A DNA stretch of 64,000 nucleotides from RHLJ01 sp040222455 (GCA_040222455.1 JAVKDD010000003.1:75564-139563); one strand, 5' to 3'; numbered from the stretch's first letter, positions 1 through 9,290 are shown. Made by a program: numbers and translations. Notes: generated from the sequence alone by a model not told the origin.

Positions 1-304
1 GAGTAGCTACTTGTTCAATAACTATGTGATGTCCGCCTTTAAAAGTAACATCCATCGAGCACTCTACAGAAGTAGTAGCGGTTTCTTCATTTGAGTTAAT
101 CGCTTTAATTTCCATACCATTAAAAGATTCAACGTTTGAGAAAAACTCAATTTCACGATCTCTGTTAGCATCTTTTCCAGCAACGATAGTTCCATCTTCA
201 AGAACCATATCGCAATCGTTGTGGTAATAGGCTTCAAAAGCTTCCATGGCTTTACCTTGACCAAGTTGAGTATAAATATCTGTAATTTTTTCTAAGTAAC
301 TCAT
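1..304 (-). CDS. SnoaL/NTF2-like protein (C-terminus cut by window edge)
   Basis: Reading the minus strand from ATG at 304 gives an open frame that runs off the window start. It begins MSYLEKITDIYTQLGQGKAM and contains the phrases 'YYHNDCDMVLEDG' and 'GKDANRDREIEFFSN'. This helix-helix-strand opening followed by 'D...EDG....G' is typical of the NTF2-like/SnoaL fold, small cone-shaped proteins that bind ligands or catalyse isomerase-type reactions. About 101 residues are visible; families of this type usually have 110-140, so only a little is missing. The specific substrate cannot be told. It is divergent from the kinase gene that starts at 466, and the two share the palindrome-bearing spacer. 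Confidence 0.75.
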   Translation of the reverse strand, partial: MSYLEKITDIYTQLGQGKAMEAFEAYYHNDCDMVLEDGTIVAGKDANRDREIEFFSNVESFNGMEIKAINSNEETATTSVECSMDVTFKGGHHIVIEQVAT

Positions 305-322
305 TTATGTAATAATAATTTA

Positions 323-336
323 GTTTAATGTTAAAC
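323..336. promoter_or_regulatory. Palindromic operator-like motif, copy 1
   Basis: GTTTAATGTTAAAC is an inverted repeat (GTTTAA / TTAAAC around a 2-base centre). An identical copy lies at 377-390, 54 bp away, roughly five helical turns, so two dimers could bind the same face of the DNA. The site lies just upstream of the NTF2-like gene's start. The form (about 14 bp, AT-rich, two copies between divergent genes) fits a winged-helix (MarR-type) repressor operator. No such regulator gene is visible in the window, so the binding protein is unknown. Confidence 0.5.
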
Positions 337-376
337 AATTGTTGTGGTTATAACTTTTTGAGATACCAGTTCGTTC

Positions 377-390
377 GTTTAATGTTAAAC
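377..390. promoter_or_regulatory. Palindromic operator-like motif, copy 2
   Basis: This is an exact second copy of GTTTAATGTTAAAC. It lies 76 bases before the kinase start codon and could overlap the promoter of either divergent gene. The perfect repetition in a short AT-rich spacer makes chance less likely, but the match is to itself only and not to a verified consensus. Confidence 0.5.
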
Positions 391-465
391 TATTTTCCCT
401 AAAAAATTATTAGTCAATTTAATTCTTAAGATGGCGGGTGAAGATGTGATTCGTATATTAAAGCT

Positions 466-1488
466 ATGAAACGCAATTTAATTTTTTTAGCTATTCATAG
501 TAGTGTTTGGTGTATACTCATTGCATTGCCACTGTTCTTTACCAACCGTGCGTTTGCGAATGATGAATCAGAAATTTTATTTTGGGTTCCTTTGCCTTTC
601 TGGATAACCATTGGTTTACTTATAGTAATTTTTTATCTGAATTATTATGTGTTCATACCCCAGTTTTTATTTCCAAGAAAGTACGCCTTTTATGCCATTA
701 TCTTAGTTGGGTTGTTTTTGATATTTATTGAGGCACCAAGGGCAATTGCCGATTTAGTGGTAAGTAAGCCGCCCGAAAGGTTGAACCGTGAAGTAGCAGA
801 AGTGGTTTTCCCGATTCTTTTCTCAAATGTGTTTTTAATGTATATCGCAGTTTTTTTCTCTTCTATAGCGCTAAGATTAAGCAGCCGTTGGTTTGAGACG
901 GAAGAAGAACGGCACCGAGTTCAAATGTCCTATTTAACAAGTCAAATAAGCCCACATTTCTTATTTAATACATTAAACAGTATCTATGGACTCGCCATAG
1001 TTAAAGCCCCAAAAGCAGCAGACATGGTTGGTAAGCTTTCTGAAATGATGCGATATACTCTCGATTCTAGTAGGAATGAAATGGTGCCTTTAACTAAAGA
1101 ACTCGATTATCTACGTGGCTACATCGAATTACAAAAAGTTCGTCTTGATGAAAATATTGAGACGGATATTTTAATAGAAGAAGATGAAAATGGAAAGCAA
1201 ATTGCCCCACTGATTCTATTACCGTTTATCGAAAATGCATTTAAATATGGAGTAAATGCTGAACAAAACAGCAAAATCAAAATCCATATTAAACTAAATG
1301 AACAAGATCTGAAGCTCACGGTATTTAACAATAAAGTGGATGTTGACTCACAACATTTAAAGAAATCGGGTTTTGGGATCGAGAATACAAAAAAACGCCT
1401 GAATCTTATCTATCCAGAAAGACATGAATTAGAGATTATCGAAAACTCATATGATTTTATGGTAAAATTACAGATTCAACTGGGGTGA
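466..1488 (+). CDS. LytS-type sensor histidine kinase
   Basis: This 340-residue membrane sensor kinase is of the LytS/YehU class (His_kinase, PF06580 type). Four hydrophobic segments occupy about residues 8-28, 40-63, 75-95 and 115-137. They are followed by the phospho-acceptor region 'QISPHFLFNTLNS' with the histidine near 164. An N-box 'PFIENAFKYG' is near 253 and a glycine box 'GFGIENTKKRL' near the C-terminus. There is no extracellular sensor domain beyond the membrane bundle. The TGA stop overlaps the ATG of the LytTR regulator by one base, so the pair is translationally coupled. The efflux operon downstream is the likely target, by position only. No clear Shine-Dalgarno is visible. Confidence 0.93.
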   Translation: MKRNLIFLAIHSSVWCILIALPLFFTNRAFANDESEILFWVPLPFWITIGLLIVIFYLNYYVFIPQFLFPRKYAFYAIILVGLFLIFIEAPRAIADLVVSKPPERLNREVAEVVFPILFSNVFLMYIAVFFSSIALRLSSRWFETEEERHRVQMSYLTSQISPHFLFNTLNSIYGLAIVKAPKAADMVGKLSEMMRYTLDSSRNEMVPLTKELDYLRGYIELQKVRLDENIETDILIEEDENGKQIAPLILLPFIENAFKYGVNAEQNSKIKIHIKLNEQDLKLTVFNNKVDVDSQHLKKSGFGIENTKKRLNLIYPERHELEIIENSYDFMVKLQIQLG

Positions 1489-2180
1489 TGATAAAAGCAA
1501 TTGCCATAGACGACGAGCCTCTCGCACTGGATGTTATAAAAGCATTATGTAACACAGTAGATTTTATTGAGCTGGACAAGACTTTTACCAAGCCGAACGA
1601 TGCACTAAAACATTTGCGGAAATTTCCAGTTGATTTACTTTTCTTGGACATTCAGATGCCAAGCATGACGGGGATTAATTTATACAAATCTGTATCCCAA
1701 GATACCATGGTAATTTTTACTACTGCATTTAGCGAGTATGCCGTAGAAAGTTATGAGCTAAGTGCGATCGATTATTTATTAAAACCGATAAGGAAAGAAC
1801 GTTTTTTAAAAGCGGTAGAAAAGGCAAAAGAGTTCTATAAATACACTAACGAAACATCAGGAATATCAGAGAGGCATTTATTCATAAGAGTTAATTATGA
1901 ATTAAAAAAAATTGATTTTGAAGACATTGAATATGTTGAAGGGTTAAGCGATTATCTGAAAATACATCTTAAAAGTGGACAAACACTTGTTCCAAGAATG
2001 ACGATGAAAGATATAAGCGAAAAATTACCGAGTAGTGATTTTATTAGGGTACACAGATCCTTCATAGTGCCTAAATCTAGTATTCAGAAAATAAAAAGCA
2101 GAAGCCTTTCTATTCCGGAAAGAGAAATACCTGTGGGTGTAACCTATACAGAAGAACTAAGGAAATTATTTGAGCAATGA
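1488..2180 (+). CDS. LytTR-family response regulator
   Basis: This 230-residue cytoplasmic transcription factor has a receiver domain (about 1-115) with the phospho-acceptor Asp54 in 'LLFLDIQMPSM' and a conserved 'LLKPI' near 100. A C-terminal LytTR DNA-binding domain (about 130-228) carries the signature 'FEDIEYVEGLSDYLKIHL' and 'RVHRSFIVP'. The ATG at 1488 is preferred over the GTG one codon earlier because it overlaps the kinase stop as TGATG. It is the cognate partner of the upstream LytS kinase. The 195-base spacer that follows leads to the TolC/MacAB-type operon, which it may control. Confidence 0.94.
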   Translation: MIKAIAIDDEPLALDVIKALCNTVDFIELDKTFTKPNDALKHLRKFPVDLLFLDIQMPSMTGINLYKSVSQDTMVIFTTAFSEYAVESYELSAIDYLLKPIRKERFLKAVEKAKEFYKYTNETSGISERHLFIRVNYELKKIDFEDIEYVEGLSDYLKIHLKSGQTLVPRMTMKDISEKLPSSDFIRVHRSFIVPKSSIQKIKSRSLSIPEREIPVGVTYTEELRKLFEQ

Positions 2181-2375
2181 ACATCCTGAGGCAAGTTATT
2201 AGCGGCTAAGCTAATGACTCGTTAAAACCCGGAAGTTTGCTAAATAACGATAAGAAAATACCTAGTTCATACAGTTGGTCGCACCAAATTGCCCATTCAT
2301 CGCAAGTATTTTAGTAGCTAAAAAAATAAGGCGACTTTTGTTACAGAAATAAAAATCTCAACAAAAGTTAGTCAA

Positions 2376-3722
2376 ATGCGACCTCTATTTTTCACCCTGC
2401 TTCTGGTTCTTTTTCCACTGAGCATATCTGCACAGCACTTAGAAATAGAAACAGAGAACCCACCCCAAAAATATGTATGGACTCTTGAAGAAAGTATCAA
2501 TTATGCATTAGAGCATAACTTGACGATCAAACAAGCGAATTTAGATTTGGAGAGCGTTGAGCTTAGTTATGACCAATCTAAAATGGAACGACTCCCAAAT
2601 CTTTCAGGAAGTATAAATCAAAGGTGGTCAAATGGTAGCACTATCGATCCCATTACCAGCGATTTCATCAACCAAAAGAGTAGCTCCACAAGTTTAGGCT
2701 TAAACAGTTCAATGATTTTGTTCAATGGCTTTCAAATAAATAATCGTATAAAGCAAAATAAACTGGTAACAGAACAAACAGAATTATTACTAGAAGAAAC
2801 AAAAAACAACATACAGATAAGTGTATTAGATGCGTATGTGCAGGCACTTTATTCGAAAGAAGCAGTGAGTATAGCTCAAAGTCAACTTGATGCTTCAGAA
2901 CAGGAGCTAGAGCATGCCGAAGGTTTATTTAAAGGGCGCTCAATAACGCTAAAAGAGTTAAACGATATCCAGTCACAAAACGCTACTAATCAATACAACC
3001 TAATTAGCTCGAATGCGAGTTATCAACAACAGTTGCTCACTCTTAAGCAGTTATTGGAATTAGATAGCTCAAATAAAATAGAGTTAATAGCACCTCCAAC
3101 CGATTATCTGGTTAAAGAGGAACTAGAAAACGAAGGGTTAATTTATCAGAGTGCTCTTAGTTTTTTACCAGAAGTAGGAGCATCAAAAACCAACATCGCT
3201 ATAAGTGGTTCAAGTTTAGATATTGCAAAAGGAGGTTTATACCCCACTCTATCATTAAGCGGAAGCCTTTCCAGTGGTTATACAAAATCGATGGGATTGG
3301 ATTTTACAGATCAGTTGGATGGAAATTTCAGTCAGTCGCTAGGAGTGTCATTATCGATTCCAATTTTCAATCGATTTTCAAGTAATACCAACATTCAACT
3401 TGCGAAAATTGATGTTAAACAAGCGGAACTAAATTATGAAACCACCAAGAAGGAATTATACCGAAAGATAGAATCGGCTTGGTTAAGCGCATCGTCTTAT
3501 GGCGAGCAGATGTCCGCTGCCGAAATATCTCGTGAAGCTGCTCGGTCTTCGTATGAATTAGCTCAGGCTCAGTTTAATGTGGGTGAAATTACTGCTACTG
3601 ATTTAATTGTAGCACAAAGCTCACTTAACACTGCAGAATTGAATTTCATCCAGGCTAAGTACCTAACCATTTTATATACCCAATTGTTAGAATTTTACCA
3701 AGGAAACCCTATTAAACTATAA
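2376..3722 (+). CDS. TolC-family outer membrane efflux protein
   Basis: This 448-residue outer membrane channel subunit has a signal peptide (about 1-19, cleavage after 'SISA') followed by two long alpha-helical repeats of the outer membrane efflux (OEP) family. The first repeat contains 'WTLEESINYALEHNLTIKQANLDL' (first part of the signature) and the second 'YELAQAQFNVGEITATDLIVAQ', both typical of TolC-like proteins. It would form the trimeric outer membrane duct for the ABC exporter encoded directly downstream. The next gene starts two bases after its stop, so this is the first gene of a four-gene operon. Confidence 0.93.
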   Translation: MRPLFFTLLLVLFPLSISAQHLEIETENPPQKYVWTLEESINYALEHNLTIKQANLDLESVELSYDQSKMERLPNLSGSINQRWSNGSTIDPITSDFINQKSSSTSLGLNSSMILFNGFQINNRIKQNKLVTEQTELLLEETKNNIQISVLDAYVQALYSKEAVSIAQSQLDASEQELEHAEGLFKGRSITLKELNDIQSQNATNQYNLISSNASYQQQLLTLKQLLELDSSNKIELIAPPTDYLVKEELENEGLIYQSALSFLPEVGASKTNIAISGSSLDIAKGGLYPTLSLSGSLSSGYTKSMGLDFTDQLDGNFSQSLGVSLSIPIFNRFSSNTNIQLAKIDVKQAELNYETTKKELYRKIESAWLSASSYGEQMSAAEISREAARSSYELAQAQFNVGEITATDLIVAQSSLNTAELNFIQAKYLTILYTQLLEFYQGNPIKL

Positions 3723-3724
3723 TC

Positions 3725-5074
3725 ATGTTTACTAAAAATAATTTTATTGCCGCCACTACATTTATCGCACTTGCTGCAACCATTTACGCAGTAATGACAT
3801 TTAATGCGGAGAATGGAACCGTAATTCAGGTTCAAACAGTAACAGCCAGTTTAGGTGAAGTTGTTTCAACTGTTACCGCAACAGGCACCTTAGAGCCTAT
3901 TAACCAAGTTGAAGTCGGAACACAAGTGTCTGGCGAAATTGAAAAAATTTATGTGGATTACAATAGCATAGTTTCTTCAGGTCAACTTATTGCTGAATTG
4001 GATAAAACAACTCTAAAAGCAAAAGTAACGCAAGCTAAAGCAAATCTTCAAAAATCTCAGAATGAGCAAACCTACCGAGAGGCAATATTCAATCGAAAGA
4101 AAAGCCTTTATGAACAAAAATTAATTACCGATGAGGAGTATGAATTAGCAGTGTATAACTATAATTCTGCTAAAATAGATGTAACACAGAGCGAATCGGA
4201 TTTAGAAGAGGCAGAAACAAATCTTGGTTACGCCGATATTTATTCACCTATTTCTGGTGTAGTTCTTTCTCGTGAAGTTGATGAAGGCCAGACTGTTGCT
4301 GCTAGTATGAGCACTCCAACATTATTCAATATTGCCGAAGATTTAAAGAAAATGCAGGTCGAAGCCGACGTGGACGAAGCCGATATAGGGCAGGTGATGG
4401 AGGGTCAACGTGTGTCATTTACAGTTGACTCCTACCAAGGTGAAGAGTTTGATGGTACTGTAACTCAGGTGCGTCTTAATCCAACAACCACTTCCAATGT
4501 GGTAACCTATACAGTTGTAGTAAATGCAGCGAATGATGATCAAAAACTAAAGCCAGGCATGACCGCTACCATCACCATTTATACTCAGGAATTAACGAAC
4601 GTGTTAACACTTCAAGTAAAAGCTTTAAGTTTTACTTCCGATCAAACCATCCTCGAAAATTATTACAATCAAGAAGGAATTAAATTTTCAGAAGAGATTG
4701 TGCCCAATTCTGATGGTGAGCGCCCAGAACGTGGTTCAAACAAAGAAGACCGTCCAGCTCGCCCAAGTGGTAGTTTAAGCCAAGATGGACCTCCTGCTGG
4801 AGTTCCCCCTCGAGGTGAAGGTTTTCCTGGTGAAGATCAAGATTTAGAAAGTGCAGAAAGTAGCTTGGTTTTTGTAAAAACTGCTGAAGGCTTGATTATT
4901 CCCCGACCTGTAGAAACTGGTGCTAACGATGGCATTAACGTTGAAATAATTAGCGGGCTAGAAGAAGGTGACGAAGTAGTATATCGCATTATTGAAACTG
5001 AAATTGTAACTGAGGATAAGGCTGATGAAGAAGCACGTAGCCCATTTATGCCAACCCCTCCAGGTAGAAAATAA
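3725..5074 (+). CDS. MacA/HlyD-type periplasmic adaptor
   Basis: This 449-residue membrane fusion protein bridges the inner-membrane ABC permease and the TolC-like channel. An N-terminal anchor (about 7-24) precedes the barrel-sandwich halves 'ATGTLEPINQVEVGTQVSG' and 'IYSPISGVVLSREVDEGQTV', which flank an alpha-hairpin of about 80 residues. A beta-barrel domain contains 'LKPGMTATITI'. Residues about 326-378 form an unusual Pro/Gly/Asp/Arg-rich, low-complexity insert (for example 'GPPAGVPPRGEGFPG') before the membrane-proximal domain. It is tightly packed between the TolC-like and ATPase genes, with two-base gaps. Transported substrate is unknown; MacA-like adaptors serve peptide, lipid or macrolide exporters. 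Confidence 0.93.
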   Translation: MFTKNNFIAATTFIALAATIYAVMTFNAENGTVIQVQTVTASLGEVVSTVTATGTLEPINQVEVGTQVSGEIEKIYVDYNSIVSSGQLIAELDKTTLKAKVTQAKANLQKSQNEQTYREAIFNRKKSLYEQKLITDEEYELAVYNYNSAKIDVTQSESDLEEAETNLGYADIYSPISGVVLSREVDEGQTVAASMSTPTLFNIAEDLKKMQVEADVDEADIGQVMEGQRVSFTVDSYQGEEFDGTVTQVRLNPTTTSNVVTYTVVVNAANDDQKLKPGMTATITIYTQELTNVLTLQVKALSFTSDQTILENYYNQEGIKFSEEIVPNSDGERPERGSNKEDRPARPSGSLSQDGPPAGVPPRGEGFPGEDQDLESAESSLVFVKTAEGLIIPRPVETGANDGINVEIISGLEEGDEVVYRIIETEIVTEDKADEEARSPFMPTPPGRK

Positions 5075-5076
5075 TT

Positions 5077-5832
5077 ATGGAAGCAAGAAGTATTATAAAA
5101 CTGGAAGATTTACGTAAGCAATTCATGATGGCTGGTAGTCCTCTTCAGGTGTTAAAGGGTATTACCCTCGACATAAAAGAAGGCGAGTTTGTGACTATCA
5201 TGGGAGCTAGTGGCTCAGGTAAAAGTACATTACTCAACATTCTTGGTTGCCTTGATCAGGCAAGTTCTGGAGTGTACGAATTGGATAGGGAAATTATCAG
5301 AAATATGGGAAAAAATGAGCTTGCAGCCATACGTAATCAAAAAATTGGGTTTGTATTTCAATCGTACAATTTGTTAGCCAGAACATCAGCTTTAGAAAAT
5401 GTGGAACTTCCATTGCTATATAATAATACACTCGGCAATAAAGAAATCCGTAGCCATGCTTTGAAATCGCTAGACATGGTAGGGTTATCTGATCGAGTTT
5501 TTCACACTCCATCTCAGCTTTCAGGAGGACAACAGCAAAGAGTAGCTATTGCTCGTTCATTAGTAAATAATCCAAGAGTAATACTAGCGGATGAGGCCAC
5601 TGGAAATTTAGATACTAAAACATCCTACGAAGTAATGTCAATTTTTCAAGAATTGAATCGGCAGGGTAAAACCATAGTTTTTGTTACTCACGAGCCAGAT
5701 ATCGCAGCATTTAGTTCTCGTACCATCACCCTGCGCGATGGTTTTGTAATAAAGGATGAGATAAACAACAATATACATAAGGCCCAAGAGGCACTAGAAA
5801 ACTATAAAGAAGTAGAAGAGGTATTGATATGA
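5077..5832 (+). CDS. MacB/LolD-type ABC transporter ATPase
   Basis: This 251-residue ATP-binding subunit has Walker A 'GASGSGKST' at about 43-51, Q-loop 'FVFQSYNLL', signature 'LSGGQQQRVAIARSL' at about 148 and Walker B 'VILADEATGNLD' at about 169. A switch histidine lies in 'VTHEPDIA'. The LolD/MacB subfamily match is clear from 'ALENVELPLLY' and the length. The last four bases (ATGA) overlap the start of the permease gene, so translation is coupled. It acts with the FtsX-like permease on the inner membrane to drive a tripartite exporter. Confidence 0.95.
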   Translation: MEARSIIKLEDLRKQFMMAGSPLQVLKGITLDIKEGEFVTIMGASGSGKSTLLNILGCLDQASSGVYELDREIIRNMGKNELAAIRNQKIGFVFQSYNLLARTSALENVELPLLYNNTLGNKEIRSHALKSLDMVGLSDRVFHTPSQLSGGQQQRVAIARSLVNNPRVILADEATGNLDTKTSYEVMSIFQELNRQGKTIVFVTHEPDIAAFSSRTITLRDGFVIKDEINNNIHKAQEALENYKEVEEVLI

Positions 5833-7046
5833 GAGTTTCTAACCTTTTTAAAATTGCTGGGCGTGCAATTTTGTTAAATAAAACTAGAACGTTGCTAACC
5901 ATGTTGGGAATTATTATTGGGGTAGGTTCAGTAATTGCTATGTTAGCGATTGGCGAAGGTTCAAAAGAAAGCATCAGGCAAGAGATTTCATCGATGGGGT
6001 CAAATATGATAAATATTCGTCCTGGAAGTGGGTTGCAGGGTGGAGTTCGTTTAGATCGTAGCTCGATGCAATCGCTGGAATTATCAGACTATGAAGCACT
6101 TCTTGAAGCAGAATATCTTACTGCCGTTTCTCCAGTAGCAAACTCGGGTGGACAAGCCATTTATTCATCCAATAACTGGCCAACTACCATATATGGGGTT
6201 TCAACCGATTATATCGACATTCGCCAAATTGAGGTGTTGGATGGAAGTATGTTTACGCAATATCACATCGATTCATTCGCCAAAGTAGCTGTTATTGGCT
6301 CAACAGTGGTTGAAAATCTTTTTCCCGATGGTGAAGACCCCATTGGCAAAACAATTCGATTTGGTAAAACTCCATTTAAAGTAATAGGCGTACTTTCTGA
6401 AAAAGGCGAAAGCACATTCGGGCAAGATCAGGACGATATAATTCTTTCACCATACTCCACAATAATGAAACGGATTTTAGCGCAGGATTTTATTCAATCA
6501 ATTTCAGCATCTGCAGTTTCTGAGGAATTGGCAGAGGAAGCAGTAGAAGAAGTTGAAAGTATTCTCCGCGAACAACACAATATTTCAACTGGTGAAGATG
6601 ATGATTTTGAAGTTTTCTCAATGGATGAAATGATCAGTATGTTCAGTTCTACCAGCGAGATGCTTAGCTATCTTCTTGTTGCAGTTGCCAGTATCTCTCT
6701 TCTTATTGGAGGGATTGGAATTATGAATATAATGTACGTTTCAGTTAAAGAAAGAACCCGTGAAATTGGTCTTAGATTAGCCGTTGGAGCCAAGGGTTCA
6801 ATTATCCTTTTCCAATTTCTTATCGAGTCTATTTTGTTAAGTTTTACTGGAGGGGTAATTGGTATAGCTTTGGGAATTGGTGCATCTTTTGCTATTGAAG
6901 AATTTATGAATTGGCCGACCATCATCACCACGTCATCCATTATGATTTCATTTGTGGTGTGTGCCTTAACCGGTACTTTTTTTGGCTGGTACCCTGCCCG
7001 AAAAGCATCTTCTCTAGATCCTCTCGTGGCACTGCGTTACGAGTGA
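5829..7046 (+). CDS. MacB/FtsX-type ABC transporter permease
   Basis: This 405-residue permease has one N-terminal membrane helix ('TLLTMLGIIIGVGSVIAMLA'), a periplasmic MacB_PCD domain (about 45-260) and three C-terminal helices of the FtsX domain. The conserved 'GIGIMNIMYVSVKERTREIG' loop (about 292-312) and the terminal 'GWYPARKASSLDPLVALRYE' are hallmarks of MacB/LolCE-like mechanotransmission permeases. It closes the four-gene exporter operon; a strong terminator follows 24 bases after the stop. The ATPase is a separate protein, unlike canonical MacB, in which both are fused. Confidence 0.95.
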   Translation: MRVSNLFKIAGRAILLNKTRTLLTMLGIIIGVGSVIAMLAIGEGSKESIRQEISSMGSNMINIRPGSGLQGGVRLDRSSMQSLELSDYEALLEAEYLTAVSPVANSGGQAIYSSNNWPTTIYGVSTDYIDIRQIEVLDGSMFTQYHIDSFAKVAVIGSTVVENLFPDGEDPIGKTIRFGKTPFKVIGVLSEKGESTFGQDQDDIILSPYSTIMKRILAQDFIQSISASAVSEELAEEAVEEVESILREQHNISTGEDDDFEVFSMDEMISMFSSTSEMLSYLLVAVASISLLIGGIGIMNIMYVSVKERTREIGLRLAVGAKGSIILFQFLIESILLSFTGGVIGIALGIGASFAIEEFMNWPTIITTSSIMISFVVCALTGTFFGWYPARKASSLDPLVALRYE

Positions 7047-7070
7047 TTTTAACCAAAACACATTTAAGAA

Positions 7071-7099
7071 GCCTCGTTTTATAGACGGGGCTTTTTTTT
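7071..7099 (+). terminator. Rho-independent terminator of the efflux operon
   Basis: Stem GCCTCGT / ACGGGGC (7 bp, one G-T wobble) closes a 7-base loop and is followed by eight T. It lies directly downstream of the permease stop. Confidence 0.85.
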
Positions 7100-7198
7100 G
7101 ATTTATTATCGTAAATAGTTTAGCGTTTGAAATTCTCGCCCAAGAAGTTTTTATTTGGTGCAGTTTTAAGGTTCAAGCAACAAATCAAATAGGAACGA

Positions 7199-7939
7199 GT
7201 GTTGAATTCATTTTTTGAACCCCTTCATCCCTTTGTGAGATTTGAATCTGAGCATCTTATTCTGCTAAGCGGATTTGCTGTTTTTTGTATTTGGTTGTTT
7301 AAATACCTCTCGCCCAAAAAAGAAGGTGTACACCAAAGCATTCTTCTGGGCATTTCAGTAATCATATCACTTATTCAAATGGTTAAAATTCCGCTCGACA
7401 TTTACACGGGTGTTTTTGATGTAAGCAGTTCATTGCCATTTCATATGTGTAGTTTTCTTCCTTTTCTACTAGCCTGGATGTATTACACAAAAAGCCGAGA
7501 AGTGTGGGGAGTCATCTTTTTTTGGTCAATTCTTGGAGCAGCCCAAGCCAACTTCACTCCAGGAGTAAAATTTTCGCTCTTTTATTATGAAGCCCTTCGG
7601 TTTTGGCTCGTACACCTATTTATTATTCCATTGGCTCTATTTCCAGCTATTATTTGGAAGTGGGAGTTGAAAATAAAAGATGTTTGGCGAACACTGATCG
7701 CGTTAAATGGAACGGCATTGGCTATGTATTTCATCAACCTCGTACTTGGAAGTAATTACATGTATGTGATCGGGAAACCACCCAACGCCTCTTTTTTCGA
7801 TCTACTCCCTGAATGGCCAATATATATTCTTGTTCTTGAAGTTGTCATAGCTATTTGGTCATTAATGCTATTCGGAATTTTCAATTTCGTTAAATATGGT
7901 TCGTTACAACCTCCTGAAGCAATTACTGAAGGGAATTAA
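7199..7939 (+). CDS. YwaF-like integral membrane protein (TIGR02206 type)
   Basis: This is a 246-residue protein with about seven hydrophobic helices. It contains 'LPFHMCSFLPFLLAW' and 'LVLGSNYMYVIGKPPNAS', both typical of the YwaF/TIGR02206 membrane family. Function is not established for the family. The frame opens with GTG at 7199, with AGGAACGA just before it as a ribosome site; a TTG is the next codon. It stands alone between the efflux operon and the convergent nadA gene, and has its own spacer of about 100 bp upstream. Confidence 0.8.
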   Translation: MLNSFFEPLHPFVRFESEHLILLSGFAVFCIWLFKYLSPKKEGVHQSILLGISVIISLIQMVKIPLDIYTGVFDVSSSLPFHMCSFLPFLLAWMYYTKSREVWGVIFFWSILGAAQANFTPGVKFSLFYYEALRFWLVHLFIIPLALFPAIIWKWELKIKDVWRTLIALNGTALAMYFINLVLGSNYMYVIGKPPNASFFDLLPEWPIYILVLEVVIAIWSLMLFGIFNFVKYGSLQPPEAITEGN

Positions 7940-8015
7940 GTCATAAAAAAAGATATCCTTTAATTGAACATACCGTCTATAAGTATCCATAAATATAGGA
8001 TTGCGGAAGTTCAGT

Positions 8016-9125
8016 TCAACTCAGCGCCAACATTCTTTCAAGTGATAGGATCGCATTTTTTGTAATGTCTTGCGGAACAGTAATTTGATTTACAACTTCC
8101 CCAGCTTCCAGTTTTTCTATACTCCAAAGTAAGTGTGGTAAATCAATTCGATTCATGGTTAGGCAAGGACACATAAACGGATTCAGCGAAACAATTTCTT
8201 TATCTGGGTTTTCGTCAATGATTCTATTTACCAGATTCATTTCAGTACCAACTGCCCATTTACTCCCAGCAGGAGCTGCTTCAATGGTTTTAATGATGAA
8301 GTTTGTTGAGCCTGCATAATCGGAGGCCTGAACCACCTCATAAGTACATTCTGGATGAACAATAATGTTCATATCAGGCTTAGACTTTCGAAGATTCTCG
8401 ATATGCTGAACATTGAATTTCTCGTGAACGGAACAATGTCCTTTCCATAGAATCACTTTTACATCTTCCCACTCACCTTCATACTCAAAGGATTGAGTTA
8501 ATGGAGCATAAACAGCCATTTCTTCTAACTTGATACCCAAATCAAAAGCAGTGTTTCTTCCCAAATGTTGGTCGGGTAAAAATAAAATGCGTTCCTTTTG
8601 AGTGAACGCCCACTCCAGCATCTTCTTCGCATTTCCTGAAGTGACACATGCACCACCGTTTTTACCCACAAATCCTTTAATTGCTGCAGTCGAATTCACA
8701 TAGGTAAGTGGCAGAATGCTATCTCCCCAAATTTCCTGCATTTTAACCCATCCCTTTTCAGTTTGTTCGATATCCGCCATATCTGCCATCGAACAACCCG
8801 CGCGTAAATCAGGTAGAATTACTTTTTGATCTGGTCCGGTAAGCATGTCGGCAGTTTCAGCCATAAAATGAACTCCACAAAATGCAATAAATTCGGCTTC
8901 GGGTAATTTAGCACAAATTTGAGCGAGTTGAAGGGAGTCGCCTCGTGCATCAGCAAATTGAATTACTTCATCTTTCTGATAATGATGTCCAGGAATAAAT
9001 AATCTTGACCCAAATTTTGCTTTAATTTCACGAACTCTATTCTCCATTTCTTCAACAGAAAGCTCGCTATATCTCTTTGGTAAAGATACTTCTGATTCAA
9101 TTTCTAAAATGTCTAATACATCCAT
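8016..9125 (-). CDS. nadA: Quinolinate synthase
   Basis: This 369-residue enzyme condenses iminoaspartate with dihydroxyacetone phosphate to quinolinate in de novo NAD synthesis and uses a [4Fe-4S] cluster. The three expected cluster cysteines are seen as Cys83 ('FCGVHFMAETAD'), Cys160 ('GGACVTSGNA') and Cys319/321 ('CPCLTMNRIDLPHLL'). 'PGHHYQKDEV' near the N-terminus is the family substrate-binding motif. ATG at 9125 gives the usual length; the frame can be extended 12 codons to a TTG at 9161, but that adds unconserved residues. It lies downstream of nadC in the same direction. No nadB is seen in the window. Confidence 0.96.
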   Translation of the reverse strand: MDVLDILEIESEVSLPKRYSELSVEEMENRVREIKAKFGSRLFIPGHHYQKDEVIQFADARGDSLQLAQICAKLPEAEFIAFCGVHFMAETADMLTGPDQKVILPDLRAGCSMADMADIEQTEKGWVKMQEIWGDSILPLTYVNSTAAIKGFVGKNGGACVTSGNAKKMLEWAFTQKERILFLPDQHLGRNTAFDLGIKLEEMAVYAPLTQSFEYEGEWEDVKVILWKGHCSVHEKFNVQHIENLRKSKPDMNIIVHPECTYEVVQASDYAGSTNFIIKTIEAAPAGSKWAVGTEMNLVNRIIDENPDKEIVSLNPFMCPCLTMNRIDLPHLLWSIEKLEAGEVVNQITVPQDITKNAILSLERMLALS

Positions 9126-9290
9126 AATGATAAATTTGCTATAAAATTTTGGAAAGACCAAAACTTCATAAGGGTTGTGATTCCTAGCCTGTCTAAGAAT
9201 CTGCAGAGTTTAAAAGCTATTGCATGAACATGAAACAGTCACTAAATCAAATTCAGTAAGACAAAGAAAAGTTAATTCTTTATTTACAAA

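Noticed and set aside
64..264. 66-residue minus-strand frame near the window start
   Set aside because: It lies in a different frame over the NTF2-like coding sequence, which has a better start and family resemblance.
5726..6940. Minus-strand frames opposite the MacB-type permease
   Set aside because: They are complementary to strongly conserved permease codons and have no start context.
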